64,000 bases of DNA from Lewinellaceae bacterium (GCA_020636135.1 JACJYK010000003.1:186001-250000), one strand, 5' to 3'; counted from the stretch's first letter, positions 36,618 through 46,011 are shown. A program made the numbers and translations. The notes: a model not told the origin generated them from the letters alone.

Positions 36618-37526
36618 CTACAGGATGATTTTTTCATAGGGGAGGCATACCTGCAAGCCTTTCGTTCTGAAGTACGCAGCAGTTTCTTCACCCGGCCGGT
36701 CACTGGTAGCCATGATGAAATCGCCGCCCCAGGCGCCCAGGGACTTGATAGCCCCCCAGTAATCGGCGAACTGATGTTCCTTAATCGGGGTCATCGCCAG
36801 CTGCTCGCCTAAAATGCTTTCATGTTCGGTCACTATCCGGTTCAGCTCCTGGTAATCCTTCACGGCAACCATAGCCTGGGTCAGGGCGTTGATTTGCTCG
36901 ATCCATCCGGACTTACGGGATTGTTTACGGTATTGTTTTACCGCTTCTTCGGTGTCCTGTTTTTTGCCGGTGTGAATAAAGTAGAGGTAGCGGGCTGAAG
37001 GCAGGTCATGATCCAGGTGATCGATGGAGAGTGCGTCCTCCCCCAGCGTATAGAGGATGGGGCCTTCAGCTCCGGCACAAGCCACATCATATCCGGACCC
37101 GCCCAGTGAGTCAAATAGCAGGACATACGGATTGATATCTGCCCATTCAGCGAGAAAATAGATCAGGGTCGAGCTTGAGCCCAGTCCCCAGTCCCGTGAA
37201 AACTCCAGATTGCTCACCACCTGGTATCCTTTCCAGTTGGATAAAAAATCCGAATTCTGCTGGCAGCAGGCCTTCAGTAGTTTTCGTAGTGTTTTGCTGA
37301 TTTTGTCGTCGGTAGACTGAATGCAGGAGAAATCGTACAGGGAGAATTTGCCTTCATACCAGGTCTTGCCATGTTCATCGAGGGCCTTCCAGACCAGGTC
37401 ATATCCCCTGCTTTGTTCTTTAACCTTGAACCGCTGTCCAAGCTTGGTGGGCAAGGCTAGCGCCTGCGCTCCTTCCAATACTGCGTACTCCGCAGTAACC
37501 AAGAGTTTTCCGTTCGCTCTATACAC
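36618..37526 (-). CDS. GHMP kinase of the mevalonate cluster (GYDIA type)
   Basis: A 302-residue GHMP-superfamily kinase. The ATP loop is DWGLGSSSTLI (112-122), GGSGYDVACAG (142-152) matches the GYDIA signature of Bacteroidota GHMP proteins, and the C-terminal GHMP motif is GAWGGDFIMA. Because HMG-CoA reductase lies 43 bp upstream and type 2 isopentenyl-diphosphate isomerase before that, a role as mevalonate or phosphomevalonate kinase is the natural inference; the exact step is not fixed by sequence. It is the last gene of that three-gene unit. Confidence 0.85.
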   Translation of the reverse strand: MYRANGKLLVTAEYAVLEGAQALALPTKLGQRFKVKEQSRGYDLVWKALDEHGKTWYEGKFSLYDFSCIQSTDDKISKTLRKLLKACCQQNSDFLSNWKGYQVVSNLEFSRDWGLGSSSTLIYFLAEWADINPYVLLFDSLGGSGYDVACAGAEGPILYTLGEDALSIDHLDHDLPSARYLYFIHTGKKQDTEEAVKQYRKQSRKSGWIEQINALTQAMVAVKDYQELNRIVTEHESILGEQLAMTPIKEHQFADYWGAIKSLGAWGGDFIMATSDRPGEETAAYFRTKGLQVCLPYEKIIL

Positions 37527-37569
37527 GGCTTAAGGGATGTGGTTGCTCAAGCAACGAAAGTATGAATAA

Positions 37570-38946
37570 TTAGGCTAATATTTGTTGATTCTCGGGGGGA
37601 TTATTCCGGAGAACATCCAAAAACTCCCGCACCGATTGAAAGGATACCACTTTGTCTTTAAAATACACGATGGCTTCCTTAATTTCTCTTTCGGATGCAT
37701 CCATACGGGTCAGTATATTGACCAGGTGCATCTTCATATGGCCTTTCTGAATGCCGGTGGTGACCAGTGATTTGACCGCGGCAAAGTTTTGTGCCAGTCC
37801 GGTAGCGGCTATGATTTGCATCAGCTGTTCTGCATTCGGATTGCCCAGTAGTTCCAAAGATCTTTTAGCCATGGGATGCAGGGAGGTAAGTCCTCCGGTG
37901 GTGCCAATGGCCAATGGCATTTCCAGCCAAAATTGGAATGTACCCTGCTCAATACTACAATCACTCAGGCTGGCGTATTTTCCATGCCGGGAGGCATAGG
38001 TGTGCCCGCATGCTTCGGTAGCCCGGAAGTCATTTCCGGTAGCCAAAACTACGGCATCAACTCCGTTGAATATCCCTTTGTTGTGCGTAGTCGCACGGTA
38101 AGGATCCCATTGCGCCATTTTAACGGCAAGGTAAAAGCGTCGGGCAAAGGTCTCACCATCCATATCCTTGATGGCCTGATCCAGTTCACGGACCGGGCAG
38201 GAGACGGAAGCACGAACCAGACACTCAGGGGTGTAATTGGAGAGAATGGACATGATGACCTCCACTTCCTGCCAGGCTTCCGGCAGCTGACTTTGCTGGC
38301 TCATGAAGAGTTTCAGATGTTGCGAAAATTCTTCCAGCAGTGTATTGATAAAATTGGCCCCCATGCTGTCGCGGGTATCGAACTTACCACGCAGCTGGTA
38401 ATAACCCGGTTCTTTATCGGTCAGGTCCAGCAATTCAACATCCAGAATGCCACCACCCCGCTGCCGCATGTTTTCTGTCAGGTACCCGGTCTTCTCGATC
38501 AGTTCCTTACGCAATTGGGGAAACAGTTCATGCAGGATAGAAGGGTTACCCGGCCAGATAAAATGCACCTGCCCTTCCTTGACCATACTGATGACTTCGG
38601 CCTGAAATCCACCGCGGTTCATCCAGAATTTGGCCGCATGGGATGCCGCTGCCACCACAGAGCTTTCCTCGATGACCATGGGTATGCAATGCATCTGGCC
38701 ATTGATCAGAAAATTGGGTGCTACGCCATAAGGAAGGACAAAGTTGCTGATGGTATTTTCACTGAATCCATCAAGAACCTTTTGCTGTTCTTCGTTCTGA
38801 ACCCAGTAGCTCATCAGTTCCCGCATGACATTCTCCGGGTCCTTGAAGAAGTTTTCCACGATCCACTTGATCTTCCCGCGTTTGGAAAGCTTGGAAAATC
38901 CGGATATGGTTTTCATTTCTGGTGGCATCTGATTGGTATCCATCAA
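37570..38946 (-). CDS. mvaA: Hydroxymethylglutaryl-CoA reductase (class II)
   Basis: Reduces HMG-CoA to mevalonate. The 458 residues are of class II length, without a membrane domain. Catalytic elements are the Glu of EESSVVAAAS (about 93-102), the Lys of HNKGIFNG, the Asp of GNDFRA and the His of QKGHMKMHL. Class II enzymes are often labelled degradative, but next to isopentenyl-diphosphate isomerase and a GHMP kinase a biosynthetic role in isoprenoid formation is far more likely. Its start overlaps the fni stop by 4 bp. Confidence 0.94.
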   Translation of the reverse strand: MMDTNQMPPEMKTISGFSKLSKRGKIKWIVENFFKDPENVMRELMSYWVQNEEQQKVLDGFSENTISNFVLPYGVAPNFLINGQMHCIPMVIEESSVVAAASHAAKFWMNRGGFQAEVISMVKEGQVHFIWPGNPSILHELFPQLRKELIEKTGYLTENMRQRGGGILDVELLDLTDKEPGYYQLRGKFDTRDSMGANFINTLLEEFSQHLKLFMSQQSQLPEAWQEVEVIMSILSNYTPECLVRASVSCPVRELDQAIKDMDGETFARRFYLAVKMAQWDPYRATTHNKGIFNGVDAVVLATGNDFRATEACGHTYASRHGKYASLSDCSIEQGTFQFWLEMPLAIGTTGGLTSLHPMAKRSLELLGNPNAEQLMQIIAATGLAQNFAAVKSLVTTGIQKGHMKMHLVNILTRMDASEREIKEAIVYFKDKVVSFQSVREFLDVLRNNPPENQQILA

Positions 38947-39971
38947 CTTTTCAATTTAAGATAACTCCTGGCAAATTGTAGTCCAGCTATCTGGTATTCC
39001 ACGAATTGCTGTAACGACTCATACGGGCCCAGGGCATATTTCAAAAAAGGCGATGCTTGGCCATATACTGCCGGCAAAGATAAACGTTGCAAATAATAAT
39101 GACCGTCCAAAAAACTCCGGATCCCTCCGGATACGATGATCTGATTGCATTGTCTGCGTGTCCCCAGCTCGGAAATTGCCCGGTTGACAAACAGGACCAT
39201 CTCCTCAGCAGTATGACCTACCCGTTCCAATGCACGAAATGCTTCCATTTTGATATCGTCACCCCGCATCATCTCCAAAAGGGCAAAATTGGTGCCACCA
39301 AAAGCGCCAAACTCCAGCGCCGCAATCGGCATCGACAACAATGCTTTTACACTTTCATACCCCATACCCTGACCTACTTCCTTGACAATTACCGGATAAG
39401 GAAACCAATCGAGCAATTGGCGCAGTGAATCAAGCGGAGCCCGGGTAAAGCGGTCTCCTTCCGGCTGCAACCATTCCTGTAACGGATTGATGTGCACAAT
39501 CAGGCCGTCAGCGTCCAGTTTTACGATGAGGTCATGAATCAGATGTTGTTTGTGGGCGTGATGTAGCTGTTCAATTTGGGCGATTCCTAAATTGGTGTAA
39601 AATGGTTGATTTCCGATCTCCTTCCGCACGGCAAAATCGGCCAGGGTGTCGTTGTCAAACAACAATCTACGACAAGATCCAAGGCCCATCCCCAGACCGT
39701 ATTCATTCGCTACTTTCGCCAGCTGCCGGTTGATCTGACCAGCTTTTTCCGTGCCTCCGGTCATGGAAGATATCCAGATCGGCGCCCGCATGGTTTTCTC
39801 CAGAAAGGTAAATGCCGGCAAGGTCTCCGGATGCGCGACCAGCAATGGCTCATAGGTAAAGCGATCATCAAGAAGGTCTCCGGCCGTTTGTGCTTCGAAG
39901 GCCATCTCAATGTGGTCTTTCTTCCGATCGGCTGCAGTTTCTGCCGGTTCCTGTTTCAGGTTAGGTACCAT
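38943..39971 (-). CDS. fni: Type 2 isopentenyl-diphosphate delta-isomerase
   Basis: Interconverts isopentenyl and dimethylallyl diphosphate with reduced FMN. The 342-residue TIM-barrel protein has PIWISSMTGGTEKAGQIN near residue 70, GMGLGSCRRLL, HINPLQEWLQPEGDR, VIVKEVGQGM and IVSGGIRSF, all in the order of the Fni family. It leads the fni-mvaA-GHMP unit and supports use of the mevalonate route by this organism. It is divergent from the TPR gene with only 40 bp between the starts. Confidence 0.95.
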   Translation of the reverse strand: MVPNLKQEPAETAADRKKDHIEMAFEAQTAGDLLDDRFTYEPLLVAHPETLPAFTFLEKTMRAPIWISSMTGGTEKAGQINRQLAKVANEYGLGMGLGSCRRLLFDNDTLADFAVRKEIGNQPFYTNLGIAQIEQLHHAHKQHLIHDLIVKLDADGLIVHINPLQEWLQPEGDRFTRAPLDSLRQLLDWFPYPVIVKEVGQGMGYESVKALLSMPIAALEFGAFGGTNFALLEMMRGDDIKMEAFRALERVGHTAEEMVLFVNRAISELGTRRQCNQIIVSGGIRSFLDGHYYLQRLSLPAVYGQASPFLKYALGPYESLQQFVEYQIAGLQFARSYLKLKS

Positions 39972-40044
39972 TTTTGTGCTAATCTCGTTTCAAACAATAT
40001 AACCAAATAAATTGTTGAGCTTTACCCTTGATGCCGAAGTCCTT

Positions 40045-41205
40045 GTGTGCAAGCCTGTCTCAAGTTACGTTACTACGCTAATTCTTGGACTTATGCTGTT
40101 GACCGGCTTACCATTATTTGGTCAGCAGGAGGGCGAACGCACAGCATCCTGGTTCTTCAATGAAGCTTATTCTTGTTACCAGGGTGGGGATTTTGCCTGT
40201 GCGATTCAGAATTACTCCCGGGCTATCACACTCAACGCTGATTATGCTGAAGCCTACATCAACCGGGGACACGCTCAATTTCAGCTGGAGAATTATACCG
40301 CTGCCATAGAAGATTACCGCACATACCTGAATTATTTTCCACAACATGCCAAATGCTGGCAAAGCCTGGGAATGGCATACATGCATCTGGCAGCATGGTC
40401 TGATGCCCAGTCCGCTTTCACCCAGGCTTTAAAACTGGATCCGGGGCTATCCCTGTGTTTTTACAACCGCGGGGTTATCCTGATGAAATCGGAGCAGTGG
40501 TCAGCGGCCCGTGAAGATTTTGATCAGGCGGTCCGGCTGGACCCCGGACTTGCGGAAGCATACAGCAACCGGGGGCTGGCCAAAACCCAACTGGGGGATT
40601 TCCGGGGAGCCCAGGTAGACTATCAATTGGCACGCCGGCTCAGCCCGGCCAACCACCAGGCCCTTTACAATCAGGCAAACAATGCGATGCGGCTTGAAGA
40701 CTTTGCCCAGGCCCTGATCCTGTACAATCAGTTCCTGGAAACAAATCCCCGTCACCAGGATGCTCAGATGGCCCGGGCGTATTGTCGCCTGATGCTTAAG
40801 GATTATGCCGCGGCGATCGGAGATTACACGATGGTGCTTGCCGACCGACCCGGGTATGAGCCGGCAGTCATGAATCGTGCCCTGGCAAACATTGAAGCAG
40901 AAAATTATGCTGATGCGCTCCCTGATGTAGAATGGATGATCCTCCACAGCCCGGCACATAAAGAACTCTTTATGCTTAAACTGGGTTATATCCATCTCCG
41001 GCTGGAGCAGTATGATGTGGCCATTAACGATTTTACCCGGTTGATCCGAATGGATAAAAATGCCCGGGACGCCTATTACTACCGTGCTTATTCGCGGCTA
41101 TCCAAATTGCCGGAGAAAAGTAAAGATACCTGCCGCGACCTGCACAAAGCAGCAGATATGGGCCACCTCCAGGCCGCTGAATTGCTGCGGAAGTACTGCC
41201 ACTGA
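40045..41205 (+). CDS. Secreted tetratricopeptide-repeat protein
   Basis: About 386 residues: a signal peptide (VTTLILGLMLLTGLPLFGQ) followed by roughly nine TPR units recognisable from A-x-x-x-Y-N/D-R-A patterns (AIQNYSRAITLNADYAEAYINRG, AREDFDQAVRLDPG, AINDFTRLIRMD). Such proteins act as scaffolds in the periplasm; no enzyme domain is present. No ATG gives a full signal peptide. The frame opens with TTG at 40012; I prefer the GTG at 40045 because it removes an acidic stretch before the signal sequence, but the start is uncertain. The ribosomal protein operon follows. Confidence 0.85.
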   Translation: MCKPVSSYVTTLILGLMLLTGLPLFGQQEGERTASWFFNEAYSCYQGGDFACAIQNYSRAITLNADYAEAYINRGHAQFQLENYTAAIEDYRTYLNYFPQHAKCWQSLGMAYMHLAAWSDAQSAFTQALKLDPGLSLCFYNRGVILMKSEQWSAAREDFDQAVRLDPGLAEAYSNRGLAKTQLGDFRGAQVDYQLARRLSPANHQALYNQANNAMRLEDFAQALILYNQFLETNPRHQDAQMARAYCRLMLKDYAAAIGDYTMVLADRPGYEPAVMNRALANIEAENYADALPDVEWMILHSPAHKELFMLKLGYIHLRLEQYDVAINDFTRLIRMDKNARDAYYYRAYSRLSKLPEKSKDTCRDLHKAADMGHLQAAELLRKYCH

Positions 41206-41313
41206 GCTAGTGTTGATAAGTGCTGGGCGATTTTTTTACTGTTTTTCAATCAGTTATAAAATCTTTCTTGTTGTTTTTTGTAGTAAAAGCTTGTTTCTTG
41301 TGAGAAAGAAATT

Positions 41314-41321
41314 TACTTTTG
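41314..41321 (+). promoter_or_regulatory. -7 promoter element of the rplM-rpsI-rpsB-tsf operon
   Basis: TACTTTTG, an exact TAnnTTTG match, with TTGTTTC 18-20 bases upstream. It gives a leader of about 45 bases before the GTG start of rplM and covers the in-frame ATG at 41319. Confidence 0.65.
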
Positions 41322-41372
41322 CCACGCTTTAGAAAAAAGCACCATTTTAATTATCAACAAATCATTCTGTCA

Positions 41373-41819
41373 GTGGATACATTAAGTTATAAAACCGTAT
41401 CAGCTAAAAAGGAGGAAGTTGTTCGTCAATGGTACGTGATTGATGCTGAGAACCTGGTGGTTGGCCGCCTGTGTTCGAAAGTCGCTCACATCCTGCGCGG
41501 AAAACACCGTCCTGATTTTACTCCACACGTGGATTGTGGCGATTATGTAATCGTTGTCAACGCCGATAAGGTTCGTTTTACCGGAAAGAAATGGTCCGAT
41601 AAAATTTATTTGCGTTATACCGGTTATCCCGGAGGTCAACGTCAGCGCACTGCTTCTGTCATGTTGTCCAAAAAGCCAACCGACATTGTCGAGCTCGGGG
41701 TAAAAGGCATGCTTCCCAAAACCAAATTGGGCCGTGCGATGGTGAAGAAACTGTTCATTTATACCGGTTCAGATCATCCGCATCAAGCTCAAAAACCAAC
41801 AACCTTAAATCTTGATTAA
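41373..41819 (+). CDS. rplM: 50S ribosomal protein L13
   Basis: A 148-residue large-subunit protein. Blocks WYVIDAENLVVGRLCSKVAHILRGKH, FTPHVDCGDYVIVVNADKV, YTGYPGG, GMLPKTKLGRAMVKKL and the final HPHQAQKP are canonical. I place the start at GTG 41373 because the phylum's L13 begins MDTLSYKTVSA, and the only upstream ATG (41319) lies inside the promoter. rpsI follows after 2 bp, as in most bacteria. Confidence 0.97.
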   Translation: MDTLSYKTVSAKKEEVVRQWYVIDAENLVVGRLCSKVAHILRGKHRPDFTPHVDCGDYVIVVNADKVRFTGKKWSDKIYLRYTGYPGGQRQRTASVMLSKKPTDIVELGVKGMLPKTKLGRAMVKKLFIYTGSDHPHQAQKPTTLNLD

Positions 41820-41821
41820 TT

Positions 41822-42208
41822 ATGGAAATGATTAACGCTGTTGGCCGTAGAAAGTCATCCGTTGCCCGGGTATATCTGACTAAAGGTTCGGGTAAGATTC
41901 AGATTAACGGTCGTCCTATCCAGGACTATTTCACTCAAAAACATATACAGGCTACCGTGGAAGAACCGATCAAAACGGTTCAGGTAGCCAGTGAATACGA
42001 TTTTTCTGTTAACGTCGTCGGAGGTGGATTTAAAGGCCAGGCTGAAGCCATCCGCCTGGGCATCTCCCGCGCGCTGGTTGAATTGAATGCTGATTTCCGT
42101 TCACCGCTTAAAGCGAAGAAATTCCTTACCCGGGATGCTCGTATCGTAGAGCGGAAGAAATACGGAAAGCCAAAAGCCAGAAAGAGCTTCCAGTTCAGCA
42201 AACGTTAA
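41822..42208 (+). CDS. rpsI: 30S ribosomal protein S9
   Basis: A 128-residue small-subunit protein. It begins NAVGRRKSSVARVYLTKGSG and ends in the Lys/Arg-rich tail PKARKSFQFSKR that reaches the P-site tRNA. GGGFKGQAEAIRLGISRAL is the conserved core. It lies 2 bp after rplM and 37 bp before rpsB. Confidence 0.98.
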   Translation: MEMINAVGRRKSSVARVYLTKGSGKIQINGRPIQDYFTQKHIQATVEEPIKTVQVASEYDFSVNVVGGGFKGQAEAIRLGISRALVELNADFRSPLKAKKFLTRDARIVERKKYGKPKARKSFQFSKR

Positions 42209-42245
42209 TGGTTTATTTTTTTTAATCGTCAGCAAGAAAGATCTA

Positions 42246-42962
42246 ATGAAAACTCCATCTTATAATGAATTGTTAGAAGCAGGCGTACACTTTGGGCACT
42301 TGAAGCGCAAGTGGAATCCCAAAATGCGCCCGTACATCTTCATGGAAAAAAATGGCGTCCACATCATCGACCTCAACCGGACCCAGGAATGCCTCGAGCG
42401 CGCGGCCAAGGTCATGAAGCAAATTGCTTCTTCCGGCAGGAAAGTGATGTTCATCGCAACAAAAAAACAAGCTCGCAACAGCGTCAGCCGGTTGGCTGAT
42501 GCCGTGGGTATGCCTTTCGTTACCGAACGCTGGTTGGGTGGTATGATGACCAATTTCGCTACCATTCGCCGTTCTGTAAAGAAAATGAACAACATTGACC
42601 GGATGCTTGGTGATGGTACGCTCACCAGTGTAACCAAAAAAGAGCGCCTGACCCTGACCCGGGAGCGCGATAAACTGGAAAAAGTACTTGGTGGTGTGGC
42701 CAACCTGAACCGTCTGCCTTCAGCCGTGTTTATCGTTGACATCCACCATGAACACATCGCACTGGCAGAAGCCAAAAAACTGGGAATCAAAACCATCGCT
42801 ATTGTGGATACGAATTCAGATCCCAATCTGGTGGATTACCCTATTCCTGCGAATGATGATGCGTCGAAATCCATCCAGTTGATCACCGGTTATCTGACCG
42901 ACTCGATCAAAGAAGGTCTGGAAGAACGCAAAACCATTAAGGAACAAAAGACCGAGGCTTAA
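42246..42962 (+). CDS. rpsB: 30S ribosomal protein S2
   Basis: A 238-residue protein with NELLEAGVHFGHLKRKWNPKM at the N-terminus, then RWLGGMMTNF and AIVDTNSDPNLVDYPIPANDDA, all hallmark S2 blocks. The C-terminus is a short acidic/basic tail. It is followed after 32 bp by tsf, the usual rpsB-tsf pair. Confidence 0.98.
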   Translation: MKTPSYNELLEAGVHFGHLKRKWNPKMRPYIFMEKNGVHIIDLNRTQECLERAAKVMKQIASSGRKVMFIATKKQARNSVSRLADAVGMPFVTERWLGGMMTNFATIRRSVKKMNNIDRMLGDGTLTSVTKKERLTLTRERDKLEKVLGGVANLNRLPSAVFIVDIHHEHIALAEAKKLGIKTIAIVDTNSDPNLVDYPIPANDDASKSIQLITGYLTDSIKEGLEERKTIKEQKTEA

Positions 42963-42994
42963 TTTTCACCAAAACACCCGATAAAAGGATAATC

Positions 42995-43828
42995 ATGAGT
43001 GCTATTTCAGCAACCGATGTAAAAAAGCTAAGAGATATTACCGGTGCCGGTATGATGGACTGTAAAAAAGCCCTCACAGAAGCAGACGGAGATTTCGAAA
43101 AAGCCATCGAAGTATTGCGTAAACAAGGTCAAAAATTGTCTCTGAAACGGGCAGACCGTGAAGCTACCGAGGGCGTAGTAATCGCACTGGTTTCCGAGGA
43201 TGGCACCCGCGGTGTTGTCATCAAACTGAGCAGTGAGACCGACTTTGTGGCGAAAAATGAGAATTTCATTGAACTGACCAGGGAATTTGCCGAAATCGCC
43301 CTGGATCATTTCCCGGCGACTTTGGATGATTTGCTCGCATTGCCTTATAAAGGAGGGATTACCATTCAGGATAAGGTGACCGAACAAGTCGGTGTCATCG
43401 GTGAAAAAATCGAATTGGCCGAATATGCCCGGCTGGAAGCTCCGCTGGTAACGAGCTACATCCACATGGGTAACAAAGCCGGCGTACTGGTTGGTTTGAA
43501 TCAGGCCAATCCGGATTTCATTGAGGCTGGTCGCGATGTGGCCATGCAGGTTGCTGCTATGAAACCGCTTGCCGTGGATAAGGATGGCGTCGATGCCACC
43601 ATTGTAGAAAAAGAGATTGAAATAGGAAAGGAACAAGCGCGTCAGGAAGGCAAACCGGAAGAGATGCTGGAAAAAATCGCGCTGGGCAAGCTAAGCAAGT
43701 TCTACAAAGAAAATACTTTGCTGAACCAGGAGTTCGTCAAGGAAGCCAAAACATCCGTGGCTCAGTACCTTGAACGAATCGGCAAGGGATTGACCGTCAC
43801 CGAGTTTAAACATATCCAGCTCGGATAA
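42995..43828 (+). CDS. tsf: Elongation factor Ts
   Basis: The nucleotide-exchange factor of EF-Tu, 277 residues. The N-terminal UBA-like domain carries LRDITGAGMMDCKKAL, and the core has SSETDFVAKNENF, the EF-Tu-contacting TDFV element. The coiled-coil and C-terminal domains are complete (LNQEFVKEAKTSVAQYL). A strong intrinsic terminator follows the stop, which separates it from pyrH. Confidence 0.98.
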   Translation: MSAISATDVKKLRDITGAGMMDCKKALTEADGDFEKAIEVLRKQGQKLSLKRADREATEGVVIALVSEDGTRGVVIKLSSETDFVAKNENFIELTREFAEIALDHFPATLDDLLALPYKGGITIQDKVTEQVGVIGEKIELAEYARLEAPLVTSYIHMGNKAGVLVGLNQANPDFIEAGRDVAMQVAAMKPLAVDKDGVDATIVEKEIEIGKEQARQEGKPEEMLEKIALGKLSKFYKENTLLNQEFVKEAKTSVAQYLERIGKGLTVTEFKHIQLG

Positions 43829-43840
43829 TCAAATAACTGA

Positions 43841-43872
43841 GAGCGAATGGACTTCCATTCGCTCTTTTTTTT
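43841..43872 (+). terminator. Intrinsic terminator after tsf
   Basis: A perfect 10-bp stem GAGCGAATGG / CCATTCGCTC around an ACTT loop, followed by eight Ts. It ends the ribosomal-protein transcript 12 bp after the tsf stop. Confidence 0.95.
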
Positions 43873-43893
43873 GCACATAAATAACCTTGAATC

Positions 43894-44607
43894 ATGGCCT
43901 TACATTATAAGAGGATCCTGCTGAAATTAAGTGGTGAAGCATTGATGGGTAATAAAACCTATGGCATCGAACCCGGGATGTTACGGCATTATGCTGAACA
44001 AATACAGGATATCCAGGCGCTCGGTACCGAAGTGGCGATCGTAATCGGCGGGGGCAACATTTACCGCGGATTGCAAGCCCAGGATTCAGGTATCGAACGG
44101 GTTCAGGGTGATTATATGGGCATGCTGGCCACGGTTATCAATGGGATGGCCCTGCAGTCCATGCTGGAAAGCCTCGGTGTTTACACCCGGCTGGTATCGG
44201 CTATCGAAATGAAACAGGTCGCAGAGCCCTACATTCGCCGCCGTGCCATCCGTCACCTGGAGAAGGGACGCGTAGTCATTTTTTCTGCCGGTACGGGTTC
44301 TCCCTATTTTACCACCGACTCTGCCGCCGCTCTGCGGGCAAATGAAATCAACGCCGATGTGATCCTCAAAGGAACCCGGGTTGATGGCATTTATACTGCG
44401 GATCCGCTGAAAGACCCGACCGCACAGCGGTTCGATCGCATATCCTTCTCCAAGGTCATCAGCATGGGTCTGGGCGTTATGGATATGACGGCGTTTACCC
44501 TGTGCAAAGAAAACAACCTGCCCATTGTGGTTTTTGATATCAACTCCCGGGAAAACCTGCGTCGCATCGTTCTCGGAGAACCGGTGGGTACCCTCGTTTA
44601 TCCCTGA
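43894..44607 (+). CDS. pyrH: Uridylate kinase
   Basis: Phosphorylates UMP to UDP in pyrimidine nucleotide synthesis. The 237 residues carry the amino-acid-kinase fold: RILLKLSGEALMG at the N-terminus, VIGGGNIYRG, MGMLATVINGMALQ, FSAGTGSPYFTTDSAAALRA and DVILKGTRVDGIY. It is the hexameric bacterial UMP kinase type. It sits 21 bp beyond the tsf terminator; TAACCTTG at 43881 is a weak -7 candidate. rpsB-tsf-pyrH is a common gene order. Confidence 0.97.
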   Translation: MALHYKRILLKLSGEALMGNKTYGIEPGMLRHYAEQIQDIQALGTEVAIVIGGGNIYRGLQAQDSGIERVQGDYMGMLATVINGMALQSMLESLGVYTRLVSAIEMKQVAEPYIRRRAIRHLEKGRVVIFSAGTGSPYFTTDSAAALRANEINADVILKGTRVDGIYTADPLKDPTAQRFDRISFSKVISMGLGVMDMTAFTLCKENNLPIVVFDINSRENLRRIVLGEPVGTLVYP

Positions 44608-44683
44608 TCATTATTCCGGTTAATTGGACAGGAACCGGTTGATTCTCTGCCGATAAATTATCTTGCAGATAAACTCAGGGCAG

Positions 44684-45940
44684 ATGGATCCGGTATTTTC
44701 CAATAATGTGGTCATTTTTGGCATTTTGATGCTCACCCTCACCGGCGTATTTTATACCTCTCATTCGGATAATCCTTTCTGGAAGAAATTTTATCTGTTC
44801 GTACCTCCTCTGCTGCTTTGTTATTTCATACCTGCGTTGCTGAATTGGCCACTGAATCTGATCGCCGTAGAGAAGGATCCTCCGCTTTATTTTGTCGCGT
44901 CAAGATACCTGCTACCGGCCAGTCTTATCCTCCTCTGTCTGAGCATTGACTTCAGAAGCATCCTCCGGCTGGGACCGAAAGCTTTAATCATGTTTCTTAC
45001 CGGCACTCTGGGTATTATCATTGGGGGACCGGTTGCATTGCTGTTTACCCTAAAATTCTTTCCGCATCTGCTTTCCATTTCTCCGGATGAATTGTGGCGC
45101 GGATTGTCCACCATATCCGGTAGCTGGATTGGTGGCGGTGCCAATCAAACCGCAATGAAAGAGATCTTCGGCGTAGATGAAAACCTATTCGGCTCGATGA
45201 TCGTCGTGGATATCATTGTTGCTAATGTGTGGATGGCCTTTTTGCTATATGGTGCCAGTATCGCCCCCCGCCTGGACCGCTGGTTAAAAGCGGACACCGG
45301 TGCGATCGAAGATCTGAAGTCCAAAGTAGAAGCCTACCGGGCAAGCATCGAACGGATCCCTTCCTTACTGGACAATTTCATCCTACTGGGCATCACATTT
45401 GGTGGGGTCGCGGTAGCTCAGGCCCTGGCGGATATCGTTGTTCCGCTGATCTCACCTTACGAAACAAGGTTAGCTGAAATAGGATTGAGTTCCCTTACTT
45501 CGGGTTTTTTCTGGATGATCGTATTCGCTACCACCATCGGTTTTGCTTTTTCATTCACCCGTTTTCGTGCACTGGAAGGGGTAGGCGCATCGAAGTGGGG
45601 CAGTATTTGTATATACATTCTGGTTGCCACCATCGGGATGCAGATGAATCTCGAAGAGGTCTTTTCGCACCTGGGATTGCTGATGATTGGTCTGATCTGG
45701 ATGATAACCCATGCGGTCTTATTGCTCACCGTAGCTAAACTGATCAAGGCTCCATTTTTCTTTGTAGCTGTAGGCAGTCAGGCAAATGTCGGTGGCGCTG
45801 CCAGCGCACCGGTGGTGGCATCGGCATTCAGCCCTTCTCTCGCGCCGGTCGGTGTTTTGCTCGCGGTCCTGGGATATGCCATCGGTACGTACGGCGCAAT
45901 CCTCTGTGCAGAACTCATGCATGCTGTTTCCCAATTTTGA
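44684..45940 (+). CDS. DUF819 family membrane protein
   Basis: A 418-residue integral membrane protein with about ten helices, arranged as two halves. GSWIGGGANQTAMKEIFGV and GSQANVGGAASAPVVASAF are the repeated glycine-rich signature of the DUF819 (YjcL-like) family, which looks like a secondary transporter. The substrate is unknown. I prefer the ATG at 44684 over the TTG at 44663, since TATCTTGC at 44659-44666 resembles a -7 element and would put the TTG upstream of the transcript. It appears to be a single gene. Confidence 0.87.
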   Translation: MDPVFSNNVVIFGILMLTLTGVFYTSHSDNPFWKKFYLFVPPLLLCYFIPALLNWPLNLIAVEKDPPLYFVASRYLLPASLILLCLSIDFRSILRLGPKALIMFLTGTLGIIIGGPVALLFTLKFFPHLLSISPDELWRGLSTISGSWIGGGANQTAMKEIFGVDENLFGSMIVVDIIVANVWMAFLLYGASIAPRLDRWLKADTGAIEDLKSKVEAYRASIERIPSLLDNFILLGITFGGVAVAQALADIVVPLISPYETRLAEIGLSSLTSGFFWMIVFATTIGFAFSFTRFRALEGVGASKWGSICIYILVATIGMQMNLEEVFSHLGLLMIGLIWMITHAVLLLTVAKLIKAPFFFVAVGSQANVGGAASAPVVASAFSPSLAPVGVLLAVLGYAIGTYGAILCAELMHAVSQF

Positions 45941-46011
45941 TTTTGTCCCTGTACATAAGCTCTTAAGATGAGCTTAACGTAGCTGCACTTAGGAATACAG
46001 GTAAGAATTTG

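Noticed and set aside
37570..38946. Degradative role for HMG-CoA reductase
   Set aside because: Class II type, but operon context with fni and a GHMP kinase indicates biosynthesis.
37876..38964. 362-codon open frame antisense to HMG-CoA reductase
   Set aside because: Shadow frame over a conserved enzyme; no family resemblance.
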